Made by a program: the position numbers and the translations under genes. The notes beneath the pieces are model-generated. The model was given only the letters and a program-made list of their open reading frames with translations, ran no database searches and was not told the DNA's origin. This document shows positions 17,505-28,080 of a stretch of 64,000 nt of DNA, one piece after another. The stretch is from the NCBI GenBank assembly GCA_963709645.1, contig CAVPXP010000015.1, positions 72,310-136,309 of the forward strand. The letters are read 5' to 3'. This DNA is from DYRB01 sp963709645. GTDB taxonomy: Bacteria > Pseudomonadota > Gammaproteobacteria > Chromatiales > Chromatiaceae. Every line of letters begins with the position of its first letter. Position 1 is the stretch's first letter.

Positions 17505-18962
17505 ATGAACTTCCCCGATCACAAGACCCGCATCGTTGCAACCATAGGTCCGGCCTCCGAGCACCCAGCCACCCTGGCGGCCATGATCCGCGCCGGCCTC
17601 AATGTCGCACGGCTCAACTTCTCCCATGGCTCCGAGGCCTACCACGCCGAGCTGATCCGGACCATCCGCGCCGTAGCCGCTGATACCGGCCACCGCGTCG
17701 CCATCATGGGGGACCTGCCCGGCCCAAAGATGCGCATCGGCGATCTCACCGAAGAACCCATCGAGCTGCTGCGCGACAACACCATCACCCTAACGACGCG
17801 GGATGTCGCCGGCAGCGGCGAACTGGTCAGCGTCAGCTTTCCCGGGCTGCCCGCCGCGGTTCGCCCCGGGGATCGGCTGTTCATCAACGACGGATTCATC
17901 CTCCTCAAGGTCCAGGAGATTCAGGCCGACGACGTGATCTGCAGCGTGCGGGTGGGCGGTGAGCTACGCTCGCGCAAGGGGCTCAATCTGCCTGGGATCG
18001 ATCTCGGTATCAGCGCCTTCACCGACCAGGACCGCGAGTGGCTGGGCTTTGCCGCCACGCACGGCATAGACGCGGTCAGCCAGTCCTTCGTCGCCTCCGC
18101 GTCCGATATCGAGGCCGTACGCGCCGCAGCCCGAGCGCTCGACTACGATCCCTTCATCATCGCCAAAATCGAGCGGCGCGACGCCCTGGACCAGCTCGAC
18201 GCCATTCTGGCCGCCAGCGACGGCATCATGGTCGCCCGGGGGGACCTGGGGGTGGAGATCCCGATCGAAGAGATCGCGGTGACGCAAAAGCGCATCGTTG
18301 CCCAGGCCAACCGCGCTGGGAAGCCGGTGATCACAGCGACACAGATGTTGGAATCCATGGTCAAGGTGCGCCGCCCGACCCGGGCCGAGGCCACCGACGT
18401 GGCGAACGCCATCCTCGACGGAACCGACTGCGTCATGCTCTCCGCCGAGTCGGCCATGGGCGCCTACCCGGTCGAATCCATCGCCATGCTCGCCGGCATC
18501 GCCGCCGCCGTGGAACCATCCCGCCCCAAACGTCCGACCAGCCAGGTCATCGGCGAAACCGATGACAGGGCCCCGCGGGCCGTGGATCTGATCGCCGAGA
18601 GCATCGACCACACGGTACGGCGCATCCAGCCCTGGGCCGTCATGGTACCCACCCGCAGCGGCGCCACGGCGCGCAACGTTGGGCGCTTCCGCCTGCCCGT
18701 CTGGGTCGTGGCCATGAGCCCCAGCGAGTCGACCTGCCAGGCCCTGCAGTTCTCCTACGGCGTCCACGCCATGAAGGTAGACGAGGACAGGGCCGACTGG
18801 GGGGAGTGCGTGCGCCGCTGGCTCGCAGAACAGGGCATCACCGAGGGCCTGGCCCTCCTCGCCCAGGGACCGTCTGCCCAGAACCCTTGCGGCAACCACC
18901 GCATGGAGATCGTCGAGTTGGACCCGCAGCACCGCGCCTGCAGTCAAGCGCCGGCCGATTGA
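17505..18962 (+). CDS. pyk: Pyruvate kinase
   Basis: Glycolytic enzyme of 485 aa converting phosphoenolpyruvate and ADP to pyruvate and ATP. All core motifs are visible: TRIVATIGPASEHP at the start, GLNVARLNFSHGS (about residues 30-42), the phosphoryl-transfer lysine in PFIIAKIERRDA, the Mg-binding MVARGDLGVEIP, and KPVITATQMLESMV. The B domain (KMRIGDLTEEPIEL) is inserted normally. It is 6 bp after the tautomerase-like gene. With ppdK at 32.6-35.4 kb the cell can run the PEP-pyruvate step in both directions. Confidence 0.96.
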   Translation: MNFPDHKTRIVATIGPASEHPATLAAMIRAGLNVARLNFSHGSEAYHAELIRTIRAVAADTGHRVAIMGDLPGPKMRIGDLTEEPIELLRDNTITLTTRDVAGSGELVSVSFPGLPAAVRPGDRLFINDGFILLKVQEIQADDVICSVRVGGELRSRKGLNLPGIDLGISAFTDQDREWLGFAATHGIDAVSQSFVASASDIEAVRAAARALDYDPFIIAKIERRDALDQLDAILAASDGIMVARGDLGVEIPIEEIAVTQKRIVAQANRAGKPVITATQMLESMVKVRRPTRAEATDVANAILDGTDCVMLSAESAMGAYPVESIAMLAGIAAAVEPSRPKRPTSQVIGETDDRAPRAVDLIAESIDHTVRRIQPWAVMVPTRSGATARNVGRFRLPVWVVAMSPSESTCQALQFSYGVHAMKVDEDRADWGECVRRWLAEQGITEGLALLAQGPSAQNPCGNHRMEIVELDPQHRACSQAPAD

Positions 18963-18989
18963 GGGCGGCGGGGGACCCGCCACACCCCG

Positions 18990-19873
18990 ATGCCCGACGC
19001 AAGATCCGAGTCCATCCAGCGCCCGGGGGGGCGTCGCCTCGCCTGGTGCGAGCTCGGCGACCCCCGCGGGGAGCCCCTGATCTATTGCCACGGCTTCCCC
19101 AGCTCGTGCCGCGAGGCCGAGCTCATTGAACCGGCGGCCCGTGCCCAGGGCATTCGAATCGTCGCGCCGGACCGCCCAGGCTACGGGAACTCCGACGACC
19201 AGCCCGGGCGCACCATTCCGGACTGGCCCGAAGAGGTCGCGGCCCTGGCCGACCACCTGGGGCTCGCCCGCTTCGGCCTGCTCGGCGTCTCCGGCGGCGG
19301 GCCCTATGCCCTGGCCTGTGCCTGGCGCATCCCAGAGCGGATCAGTGCCTGCGGCTTGGTCTGCCCCCTGGGCCCCATCTATCGGGACGACCTGATGGCG
19401 GAAATGGCCTGGCCGGCCCGGCTCAACCTCACCCTCGCACAGCGGGCCCCGGGGCTGGCTCAGGTCGCCTTCGGCGGACTGACCACCGGCTTCCTGGCCC
19501 GCTGGCCGCGGACCGTCGACCACCTGCGTACCCTCAGCGCGCCCGCCGCAGATCGTGCTGAGCTGGCCGACGCCGAGACCCGCGCCATCCTCAGCGCCAC
19601 CATTGTCGACGCCATGCGCGCCGGGGCCCGTGGGGCCCGTCGCGATCTCCTGCTCTACACCAAGCCCTGGGGCATTCCCATGGAGTCCATCGCAGCTACC
19701 GCTCCAGCTCTGGCACGGAGAGGCCGACGGCACAGTCCCCGTCGCCCACGGCCGCTGGTACGAACGCCACCTTCCCCGTTGCCGAGGCTCACTACCTGCC
19801 CGGCGAGGGGCACTATTCCCTGCCGCTGCGCCACGCTGTAACCATCCTCGCCGGCCTGCGCGGCACCGGGTGA
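18990..19873 (+). CDS. Alpha/beta hydrolase (two +1 frameshifts as sequenced)
   Basis: Serine hydrolase of the alpha/beta fold, about 293 aa after repair. The oxyanion region is IYCHGFPSSCREAEL, the nucleophile elbow is LLGVSGGGPYALA (Ser in G-V-S-G-G), and the catalytic acid and His lie in WHGEADGTVPVAHG and LPGEGHYSLPLRHAV. The last two blocks are each in a different frame. One extra base sits near 19694, and a second in the CCCC run at 19774-19777. Reading past both reaches a TGA at 19871-19873. The intact motif order in three frames favours sequencing error over decay. Substrate unknown; it follows pykA by 27 bp. Confidence 0.8.
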
Positions 19874-19957
19874 TCGAGCGCCTGACGACGCCGCGCAATC
19901 CTGGCCGAACAAGCGGCGCCACGGCCCGGGCCGATGCGTGAACCGACCCCAAGCGCC

Positions 19958-21938
19958 CTACCGTCGCTTCGGCCTATAAGGCCGGGGCGGTGCGTTAACC
20001 ATCGCCCGCAAGATTCCTGTGAAGCGTCCCCCCGCTGTTGCCCGCTCTACCCGCGCCTTGGCCTGGGCCAGCAGGCGCTCGTCGTCCTCGTCCTCCGTGA
20101 TCTGCTCCAGGTTGGCGATGAGGGCATCGGCCGCCTTGTCCTGACCCCGTGCACGATTGAGCATCGCCATAACACCGTAGAGACTGTAGACCTCCTGGAT
20201 GTGCAACCTGGGCCTTTGGGCAAGGCCGGCGAGCAGGCCTTGCGCCTCGTCAAGTTCGCCGTCTTCGATCAGCAGGCCAGCCAGATTGCATCGCGCGAAC
20301 AGGTAATCGGGGTGTACCTCGATGACCCGGCGTAGGATCTGTCGGGCCTCCTCACCCCGGCCCTGGGCAACCCGAATCCCCGCCAGATTGCCCATCGCGG
20401 CCTGGTGATCGGGGACGCGCGCCAGTATGGCGTTCAGACCAACCTCGGCCTCGCCGATGCGTCCCGCCCGGTGCCAAAGGAGGGTCTCCTCGAACAGATC
20501 TTGGAGGTCGTCGGGGAGGTCGCTCGGCTCGGATGCCCGATAGATTTCGGTATCGACCACCGCGACCTCGCGCAGCTCAGTCCCATTCCAAAACTGGACG
20601 GCCTCGTCAGGCGCAATCAAGCCCTGTTTGCGCAGGGCAGTGAGGAAGCCAAGCCGCTCCTGCGAGGTCCCGATGGGCACTTTGGCGAGGTCTCGGAGGA
20701 TGGCCTCCACCCCCCGTTGCCCCTGCCGGACCTCGGGCTCCGACGTCAGCCGACGGGTGAGCAGCATCGAGGCGAGTTTTCGCACCACTGAATCGCCCCC
20801 GAGGTACGCCGCCTCCAGATAGGCGTTGGATGCGGTCAACGCCTCGAAGCGGTCATCGAAATCATCCTCTCCGGCCTTGCGCAGGGCTTGGATCCAGCCC
20901 ATGGGGAAAACCTGGCCTTGATCGAGCAATTCCGGATAGCTTGAGGGCGCACCCTCATGGTCCAGGGCAGACAGACTCACCTGCGCTGCTCCGAGACCCG
21001 GATACAGATCCAGCGCCTGCCGCCACAAGGCCCTCGCCCGGTCGCCACGCCCGAGCCGGCTGTCTGCGCAGGCCCCGAGGTGCAACCTCAGGGCGCGGAG
21101 CATGCCCGGCCCGCCCTGAGCCCAGTCGGCCTCACAGGATTGCTCGAAGGCGTCCCAGGCCGCCTGGTTTTCCTGGATCAGGAGCAGGGCCAGGAGCTGG
21201 GCATGTGCGTCCTCGACCCGCCGCGCCTGAGCCTGACCCAGGGGAACCGCGAGTCCCCTTGCGCCGTCCTCGTCGCCCCGCCAAAGGCGCAGCCGCAGGG
21301 CCCAGCCCAGGGCAAAGAGGTTGTCCGGGTCCGCCTGCCAGGCATCCATAAAGCCATCCAACGCCTCATCGACGCGGCCAAGGTGAAAGAGGCACAGCGC
21401 CCTGTTGTTCCGCGCCGGCGTGACGGCGATGCCCTCCAGCTCACGAATGGCTCCCGAAAAAGTCCTGGCCATCGAGGTGCAGCTTGCCGACATCGAATCG
21501 CTCCATGTCGGCCTGGCTCGCCCGCGACCCGTCGGGTTGGCGTAGCAGCTCGTCCCGATTCGCGGCACTCAGGGGAAACGCGGGTGTTACCGCGCCCAGG
21601 TCCCGGACCCGGGCCGCGACGCGGTCCGCGAGGAACAGATGCCCCCCCTCGACCACAAGGCGCAGGAGGGCCTCCTGGGCCGGCAGGCTGTTGGGCCGCC
21701 GCTCCGCCCACTGGTAAGCGGCCAGCGCCGCCGCCGAGTGACCCTGACCCAACGCGAGCGCATCGACCAACAGTCGCCGGGCACCCCCGTAATCCGGGAA
21801 ACGCTCGACCAGAGATCGCGCCCTTTCGATGGCCTTGGGATAGTCCCTGCCCTCGATCAGCCGTTCCACGGCTTTGAGCTGCGCCGGCTCGGGTGATGGG
21901 ACCTTGTGGGATTTTGTCTTGGGTGGCGTCTTTGCCAT
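19958..21938 (-). CDS. Large TPR-repeat protein (one +1 frameshift as sequenced)
   Basis: Helical repeat protein of about 660 aa in the cytoplasm, probably a scaffold. The N-terminal part (MAKTPPKTKSHKVPSPEPAQ, then AVERLIEGRDYPKAIERARSL) and the rest (ALCLFHLGRVDEALDGFMDAWQ and later TPR units such as GRIGEAEVGLNAILARVPDH) lie in two frames. They join at an A5 run (plus strand 21457-21461; T5 in the gene), where one base too many is present. At least five TPR-like units can be picked out, with a central region that is less repetitive. No enzymatic domain is visible. It is convergent with the hydrolase gene. I do not recognise a specific family. Confidence 0.75.
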
Positions 21939-22115
21939 GGCAGGGTCTCGCGAATTCGAGCTGGAACAAGTGGATCGTATCGAGGATTCGGGTAGGCGTA
22001 ACGGCCTCGGGCGTCCACTGTAGACCAGACATCAGTCCGACGAACGACGCCCCGGAGGGCCGAAAGGCCAAGCTATGGCCCTAGCTGCATCCCGACATGG
22101 GACACCCTCGGCGAC

Positions 22116-25100
22116 CTATGGGGCGGGTTCAATCGGGTGTCCTTCCAGGTCGGGGAGGTCCCGCACCCGCTGGTAGGTCTCCTGACGCCAGCCAGCTCGA
22201 CACGACCTTCTGGAAGGCCGCGTCGTTCATGAAGCGGACGAAGATCTCCTCGTTCTGGTCCATGCGCTCGACGAACAGGCGTCTCCAGCAGGTTGCTGAA
22301 CACCAGCTCGAACTTGTCCTCCGGGATTGACCGCGGCGGCCTGTCGCAGACCGTCGTCGGCCATGGCCGCCTCGACGATCTGGTCGAAGAAGAGCTGGTC
22401 GGCCTGGTTGAAGTCGGTGCCGAACCGCTCGTTGACGACGTCGATGAGCTGCGACAGCGGCACCGGCTCTGCCCGCACCACGCCGCTGCCCACCTCGGTC
22501 GGGCCATCGAGCGGGCGCGCCGTCCCCTCGCTGCAGCGAGATCGAGCCCTCGCTGATCTTCTGCAGCCGGTAGTACTCCAGCCGCACCTCGTCGTCGAAC
22601 TGGTAAGCCGGGCCGCTCCGCGTCGCGGGCAGCTTCGCCGCCAGATGCCGCAGAAACACGTAGAGCCGCTCCAGGTCCGAGTCCTGGTAGGGAATCACCT
22701 GGCTCAGGAAGCCGTAGAGATTGCGAAACGCCTGCAGCCTTGCCGCGCCAGAGCTCCGCCTCGTCCTCGTCGTCGCTTCGCGCGCGCGGTGAAACGCGAG
22801 ACGGCCGGATCGAGCGCCGCGTTCATCGCCTGGTGATCCAGCGCGCTCTGGCGCTGCTTGGGCTTGAAGTAGACGGCGCAGAAGCGCTCGACCTCCTCGT
22901 CGAGGTAGATGCCCGACGCGTCCAGCTCGCCCTTGATCTCGTACATGCGGGCGGGATCGACCTCCTCGCCCATCTCCGCGCCCTCGTAGTAGGTCTTGAA
23001 GGCCTCGCGGATCTCCTCGCGGTCGTTGACGAAGTCGAGGACGAAGGTGTCCTCCTTGAGCGGGTGGATGCGGTTCAGCCGCGACAGGGTCTGCACGGCC
23101 TGGATGCCCGCGAGCCGCTTGTCGACGTACATCGTGTGCAGCAGCGGCTGGTCGAAGCCGGTCTGGTACTTCTCGGCCACGAGCAGGACCTGGTACTCCT
23201 GGGTCGCGAACCTCTCCGGCAGCTCCTTCTCCGGATGCCGTCGTTCATCCGCTCCTCGGTGTAGGTCACGCTCGGCGAGCTTGTCGTCCACCACCGTGCC
23301 GGAGAAGGCCACCAGCGTCTTGATCGCGTAGCCCTTCTCCTGGATGTAGCGGTCGAAGCTCTGCTTGTAGCGCACGGCCTCCAGGCGCGAGCCGGTGACC
23401 ACCATCGCCTTGGCCCGGCCGCCGATCTTGTGCCGGGTGACCGCCTGGAAGTGCTCGACCATCACCTCGGTCTTCTGGGCGATGTTGTGCGGGTGCAGCC
23501 TCATGAAGCGCGCCAGCGCCCGCGCCGCCTTCTTGCGCTCGACGTTCGGGTCGTCCTCGCAGGCCTTGAGCAGCCTGTAGTAGGTCTCGTAGGTCGTGTA
23601 GTGCTTCAGCACGTCGAGGATGAACCCCTCCTCGATGGCCTGGCGCATGGTGTAGCGGTGCAGCCGGCTCGCCATCGCGGCCGAACACGTCCAGCGTCTT
23701 GTGCTTGGGCGTGGCGGTGAAGGCAAAGAAGCTCAGGTTCGGCTGCCGGCCGCGCTTGGCCATGCTGCGGAACAGCTCCTCCATGTCCGTCGCGGCCTTC
23801 CTCGGCCGCGCGCTGTCTGCGCCTCCTCCCGCAGCTCCTCGCCGCCGAGCACCTCCTTCAGGTCGGTCGCGGTCTCGCCGCCCTGGGAGCTGTGGGCCTC
23901 GTCGATGATGACGGCGCAGCGCCGGGTCGGCAGCATGCCCGTGCCGCTCGTCGCCGCGCTCCTCGGCCAGCTTGAGCAACTGGCGCGAGACGAACGGGAA
24001 CTTCTGCAGCGTGGTGATGATGATCGGCACCGCGTTCTCCAGCGCCTCGGCGAGCTGCCGCGAGCTCTCGTCGATCTTCTGCACCACGCCGCGCTTGTGC
24101 TCGAACTGGTAGATGGTGTCCTGCAGCTGCTGGTCGAGCACCACCCGGTCGGTGACCACGATCACGCTGTCGAAGACCCGCTGGTTGTGCCGCGTCGTGC
24201 AGGGACGCCAGCCGATGGGCCAGCCAGCCGATGGTGTTGCTCTTGCCGCTGCCGGCCGAGTGCTCGACCAGGTAGTTGTGGCCCACGCCCTCGCGCGCGC
24301 GCGGCGTCCACCAGCCTGCGCACCGCCTCCAGCTGGTGGTAGCGCGGGAAGATCATCGTCTCGGCCTTGACCTTGCGGCCCTGGTCGTCGCGCTTCTCCT
24401 CGACCTGCAGGTGGATGAAGCGGGCGAGGAGGTCGAGCAGGCTGTCCCGCTGCAGCACCTCTTCCCACAGGTAGGCGGTGCGGTAGGTCGCCCGGCCGGG
24501 TCGGGCGGGTTGCCCGCGCCGCCGTCGCAGCCCTTGTTGAAGGGCAGGAAGTGCGTCGCGCTGCCCGCCAGGCGCGTGGTCATCAGCACCGCCTCGGTAT
24601 CGACCGCGAAGTGGACCAGGGTGCGCCGCTTGAACTCGAAGATCGGCTCGCGCGGGTCGCGGTCCTGCTGGTACTGCCGGCGCGCGTCCTCCACGGTCTG
24701 GCCGGTCAGCGGGTTCTTCAGCTCGACCGTGGCCACGGGGATGCCGTTCAGGCTCAGCGTCACGTCGAGCGACTTCTCGGAGCGCGGCGAGTAGTGGAGC
24801 TGGCGGGTCAGCCCCAGGCGGTTGGCCGCGTAGCGCGCCTCCAGCTCCGGGTTCAGCTCGTGCGCCGCCTTGAAGAAGGCGACGCGCAGGGTGCGCCCGT
24901 AGCACTTGAAGCCGTGGCGCAGCGTCGCCAGCGACGCCGTTCGCGTCCATCCACTTGCACAGGTCGCCGAGCACCTGCTCGCCGGTCTTGCTCGCCGTGC
25001 AGCGCCTCCAGCTTGGCCCACTCCTTCGGCTGGGTCTCGCGGATGAAGGCGAGCACCGTCTCGGGAAAGATCGCGCGCTCGCGGTCGAAGCCGTCGCGGC

Positions 25101-25180
25101 GCAATCGGCACGTAGCCGTGCTGGCCAGCAGGTGCGCCTCGATGACGGTCTCGAAGGCGACTTCGTTGGTGTCGGTTCAT
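22116..25180 (-). pseudogene. hsdR: Type I restriction enzyme R subunit, many frameshifts
   Basis: ATP-dependent motor and nuclease subunit of a type I restriction-modification complex; the span fits about 1020 aa. Recognisable blocks occur in correct order but in changing frames: the nuclease core with V-E-L-K (ATVELKNPLTGQT, near 24730), Walker A (SAGSGKSNTIGW, near 24240), DEAH box (VIIDEAHSSQGG, near 23900), FTATPKHKTLDVFG (near 23710), and the helicase C part (LLVAEKYQTGFDQPLLHTMY, then QTLSRLNRIHP near 23090). The C-terminus YQRVRDLPDLEG ends at a TAG at 22116-22118. The start is read as MTDTNEVAFETV at 25180 once one extra base is removed. Loss of function or poor sequence are both possible. 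Confidence 0.85.
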
Positions 25181-25679
25181 GCGCTGCGGCCCCAGGACGA
25201 AGCGCGCGCGCTCGCGCCGCAGCATCTCGAACGGCGTCATGCACTTGACGCCGAGCCCGATGCAGGCGTTCGGGATCTTGATCTCTCTTGGTGACGTGGA
25301 CGGCGACCTCGTGGGTCACGACGGTGTGCTCATGGGCCAGCGCGTGCGCCACCAGGTAGTAGTCGGCCACCTGCAGGAAGGTGCTCACGGCCGCCGGCTC
25401 GTAGTGCTGGCTCGTGGCCCAGGCGCTGACCGGCGCCGAGCGCGGGCACCAACGCCGCAGTCGGGCTGCAGGAAGAAGCCCGCTGCCCGCTGCGCCTCGG
25501 CCCAGCTCGACGAGCTCGTCCGCGCCCGGCCTCGAGCTCGTCGCCGACCTTCTCGATGCTGAACACCGTGCCGGCCGCATTGCGCGCGATCAGCCAGTCC
25601 CAGAACGCCGGGCAGAAGTCGAGCCCGTAGTGGAGGTTCTTGGCCGGATGAAGACGTTGGCGTCGAGCAGGTAGGCCAT
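25177..25679 (-). pseudogene. DUF4411 (PIN-like) protein, frameshifted
   Basis: Short protein of about 165 aa of the DUF4411 family, which has a PIN-nuclease-like fold. The N-terminus MAYLLDANVFI carries the typical first Asp of PIN domains. NLHYGLDFCPAFWDWLI, VFSIEKVGDEL, a YEPAAVSTFLQVADYYLVAHA block and a final MTPFEMLRRERARFVLG are readable in several frames. Its ATG shares bases with the TGA of the preceding xre/immA gene (TGATG, 25677-25681), and its end overlaps the hsdR start. DUF4411 proteins are usually paired with ImmA/IrrE-type regulators, in a toxin-antitoxin-like arrangement. Several indels break the frame here. Confidence 0.75.
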
Positions 25680-26850
25680 CACAGCATGACTCCCAGGCTG
25701 CGCCCCAGCTCGTCGAACGTCGCCATCTTCTTGAAGCCGAGCATCCGGAAGGCCTCCGTGAACGAGGGTCTGGCCCTCGAGCGTGCTGACGACGAGCGCC
25801 CGGGCAAAGCGCTTGCCGGTCCGCGCGCCAAGCGTCAGGTAGAAGTCGCCGCCGCCTCCCGTTCGGACGAGCCCGCAGCCGCTCCAGCTCCGCGCCGGTA
25901 GGCTGCTCCAGTAGGCCTCGCTGCGTCATGAGCGCCCGCATCGTGGAGGCGGCGCAGGATGACCAGCGTGCTGACCTTGAAGCGCCGCGCCAGGCGCTGC
26001 AGCTCGTCGCTGCGGCTCCGCGCTCGCGGTCGATGGAGCGTCGCGCAGACTGCCTCGCAGCGGCACCAGCAGCTCGGCGGCGACCTGGTTGCACCAGCGC
26101 TCGATCTGCTCGGCGGACGGCACGGCGGCTCCACGTCGGAGCAGCGCGCGGCTGCCCCAGCCAGAGGTGCGCCAGCTCGTGGGCCAGCGTGAACATCTGC
26201 GCCGCCTTGGTGTCCGCGCCGTTGATGAAGACCAGCGGCGCCAGCTCGTCGGCCAGCGCGAAGCCCGCGGAACTCCTCCGGGTCGAGCTTGCGCCGGTTG
26301 TTGCTGCCGACGACGCCGCTCACCATCACCAGCACGCCCAGCGCGTCGGCCTGCTCGATGAAGCGGCGCAGCGCGTCGGTCCAGGTCGGCAAGTCCGGCG
26401 GCGCTCGTCGAGGTCGAAGCCGAGCGCCGCGCGCATGCGCGCGCGCCACCTCGACCGGGTCGTCGCCGCAGCGCGCGCAGAGCCGACGAACGGCAAGCGG
26501 CGCCTGCCGCCATCGACGCGGGCGAAGTCGCGGTACCAGTCCTGCCGCTGCTGGCAGAGGTACAGCGTGTCGAGCAGGTCCGGGCTCGGGCGTCGCGACG
26601 GCGCCGATTCGCCAGCGTGCGGAAATCCGGGATCGGCAGGCGCTCTCGCCGGAGGCTCCGGCAGGAAGAGGTAGCCGATCGGCGTGTGCGTGGCCTGGGC
26701 GAAGCCCTCCAGCTGCTTGAGCGTGGGATTGAGGGTGCCGCGCTCCCAGTCCGGCAGCTTCGGAAAGCGCCGGGCGAGCGCCAGAGGGTCGAGACCCGCC
26801 CGCTCCACGGCCCAGTGCAGGAGGGACGGCTTGACGGCCACGCGGGTCAT
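25679..26850 (-). pseudogene. XRE regulator fused to ImmA/IrrE metallopeptidase, frameshifted
   Basis: Protein of about 390 aa. It has an N-terminal Cro/CI-type DNA-binding part (MTRVAVKPSLLHWAVERAGL, then LALARRFPKLPDWERGTLNPTL split over the helices) and a C-terminal Zn-peptidase with H-E-L-A-H (FTLAHELAHLWLG, near 26180). The end (AFRMLGFKKMATFDELG) matches the family. Such proteins act as antitoxins or as proteolytic derepressors. Its ATG at 26850 overlaps the hsdS stop (ATGA), and its TGA overlaps the DUF4411 ATG, so translation of the three genes is coupled. It is interrupted by several one-base indels. Confidence 0.78.
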
Positions 26851-28080
26851 GGTACGGCCTCTCCCAAATCGATTTGCCCGGTGACCGCGGCGGCGATGAG
26901 CGCGGAGCGGCGCTCTTTGAGGAGCGCGATGGTGCGTTCCGTTGCGGCACGTACCGCGTCGAGCTTGGCGGTTTCAATCGGGTGAACGCGACGATGGCTT
27001 GTTGCTCGACGAGGTGGAAAGGGAAGGCAGACCTCGAAGAAGCCCTCGGGATAGAGGCGTAGCCGGGACGACCAGACGCCCTTCGAGTAGCGGGTGACTT
27101 CCTGCGCGAAGATCGGCAGGCGCACCAAGGCGTCGACGTACTCGGGTTCGATATCGGGACCTGGCTCGTAGACGTTGTAAGCCGGACTGACGATGCCGTT
27201 GACGGGCGGCTACGCCCATCGCGCCCATCCACGCCCAGAGCGTGTTGATGACGAGGTCACCGGAAGGCAGATCTTGTAGCCCTCCGTCGTCTCCGCCTCG
27301 AACATGTTGACGTCCTTCTCGGACCGAGGCGTGACACCGGTGAGATGCGAGACGGTGAGCAGCTCCTCTTCGCCCGTCTCGGAGCGTTCGTCGCGTTCTT
27401 GGAACAGCCATCTCGTACGTTCCGTTCGCCAATGCGCCGGAATCTCACCGAGCCAGGGGATGCCGGAGTCGCGCAGCGGGGCGTCGGGGTCGAGGCCGCG
27501 GGTGACGGCGCGGGTGATGAGCGCCCGGCGCTTCTCGGCCAGCAGGTCGAGGACCCGCTCCTTCGCCGCGATCAGGGCGTCGACCTGCGCCGTTTCGCGG
27601 TCGAGGTAGTCGGCGATGGCGCTGTTGCTCTTCCAGAGGCGGGATAGGCAGTTCAATCGGAGGTTTCGAAGAAGGTCGCGGGCTGAGCCGCAGAAGCGGA
27701 GTATTGACTGACGATCGATGGCCAGCAGAGAGCTCTCCCACCAGTGGACTGCGAAACATCGTTCTCGCGGCGAAACCAGACCGCGTGCTTGACGCCCAAA
27801 ATCGTCCGTCGCGTAGTTGCATGTTACCGCGCGAGGCTCCGAGTCGCCCGATCACGAGGCGTGATTCGCCTTCGTGTGCGAAAACGGTCGGTATCACCCG
27901 CGAAGCCGTTGCCGCCGTAGACGGCGTATGGTCCGTCATCCTTGAACGTCGATCGCGCAGTAACTGCCTCCACCGCTCTTCAGGGCGGCGTCTGAAAGCG
28001 AGCCTCGAACGTTCAGTGCGCGGCATCTCCCGGTGCGCCGGATCGGCCGCGCCAGCCACGTACCGGGTCGCGCGTGTCAC
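26847..28080 (-). pseudogene. hsdS: Type I restriction-modification specificity subunit, frameshifted
   Basis: Target-recognition subunit, about 410 aa if repaired. First target-recognition domain: DDGPYAVYGGNGFAGDTDRF and IGRLGASRGNMQLRDGRFW, each in its own frame. The central conserved helix region reads AAKERVLDLLAEKRRALITR followed by GIPWLGEIPAHW (27480-27600). The second domain contains GDLVINTLWAWMGAMGV and FAQEVTRYSKGVWSSRLRLY, and the C-terminal conserved repeat is LLKERRSALIAAAVTGQIDL. The start is taken as the GTG at 28080, overlapping the hsdM TGA (GTGA). The stop at 26847 overlaps the next ATG. The DNA sequence recognised cannot be predicted. Confidence 0.82.

Noticed and set aside
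17964..19952. 662-codon minus-strand open frame opposite pykA and the hydrolase
   Set aside because: It is an antisense shadow of strongly conserved genes, with low-complexity Gly/Ala/Arg composition and no domain.
21430..21470. Programmed frameshift in the TPR gene at the A5/T5 run
   Set aside because: A homopolymer alone, without a slippery heptamer or downstream structure, and similar extra bases in unrelated genes favour sequencing error.
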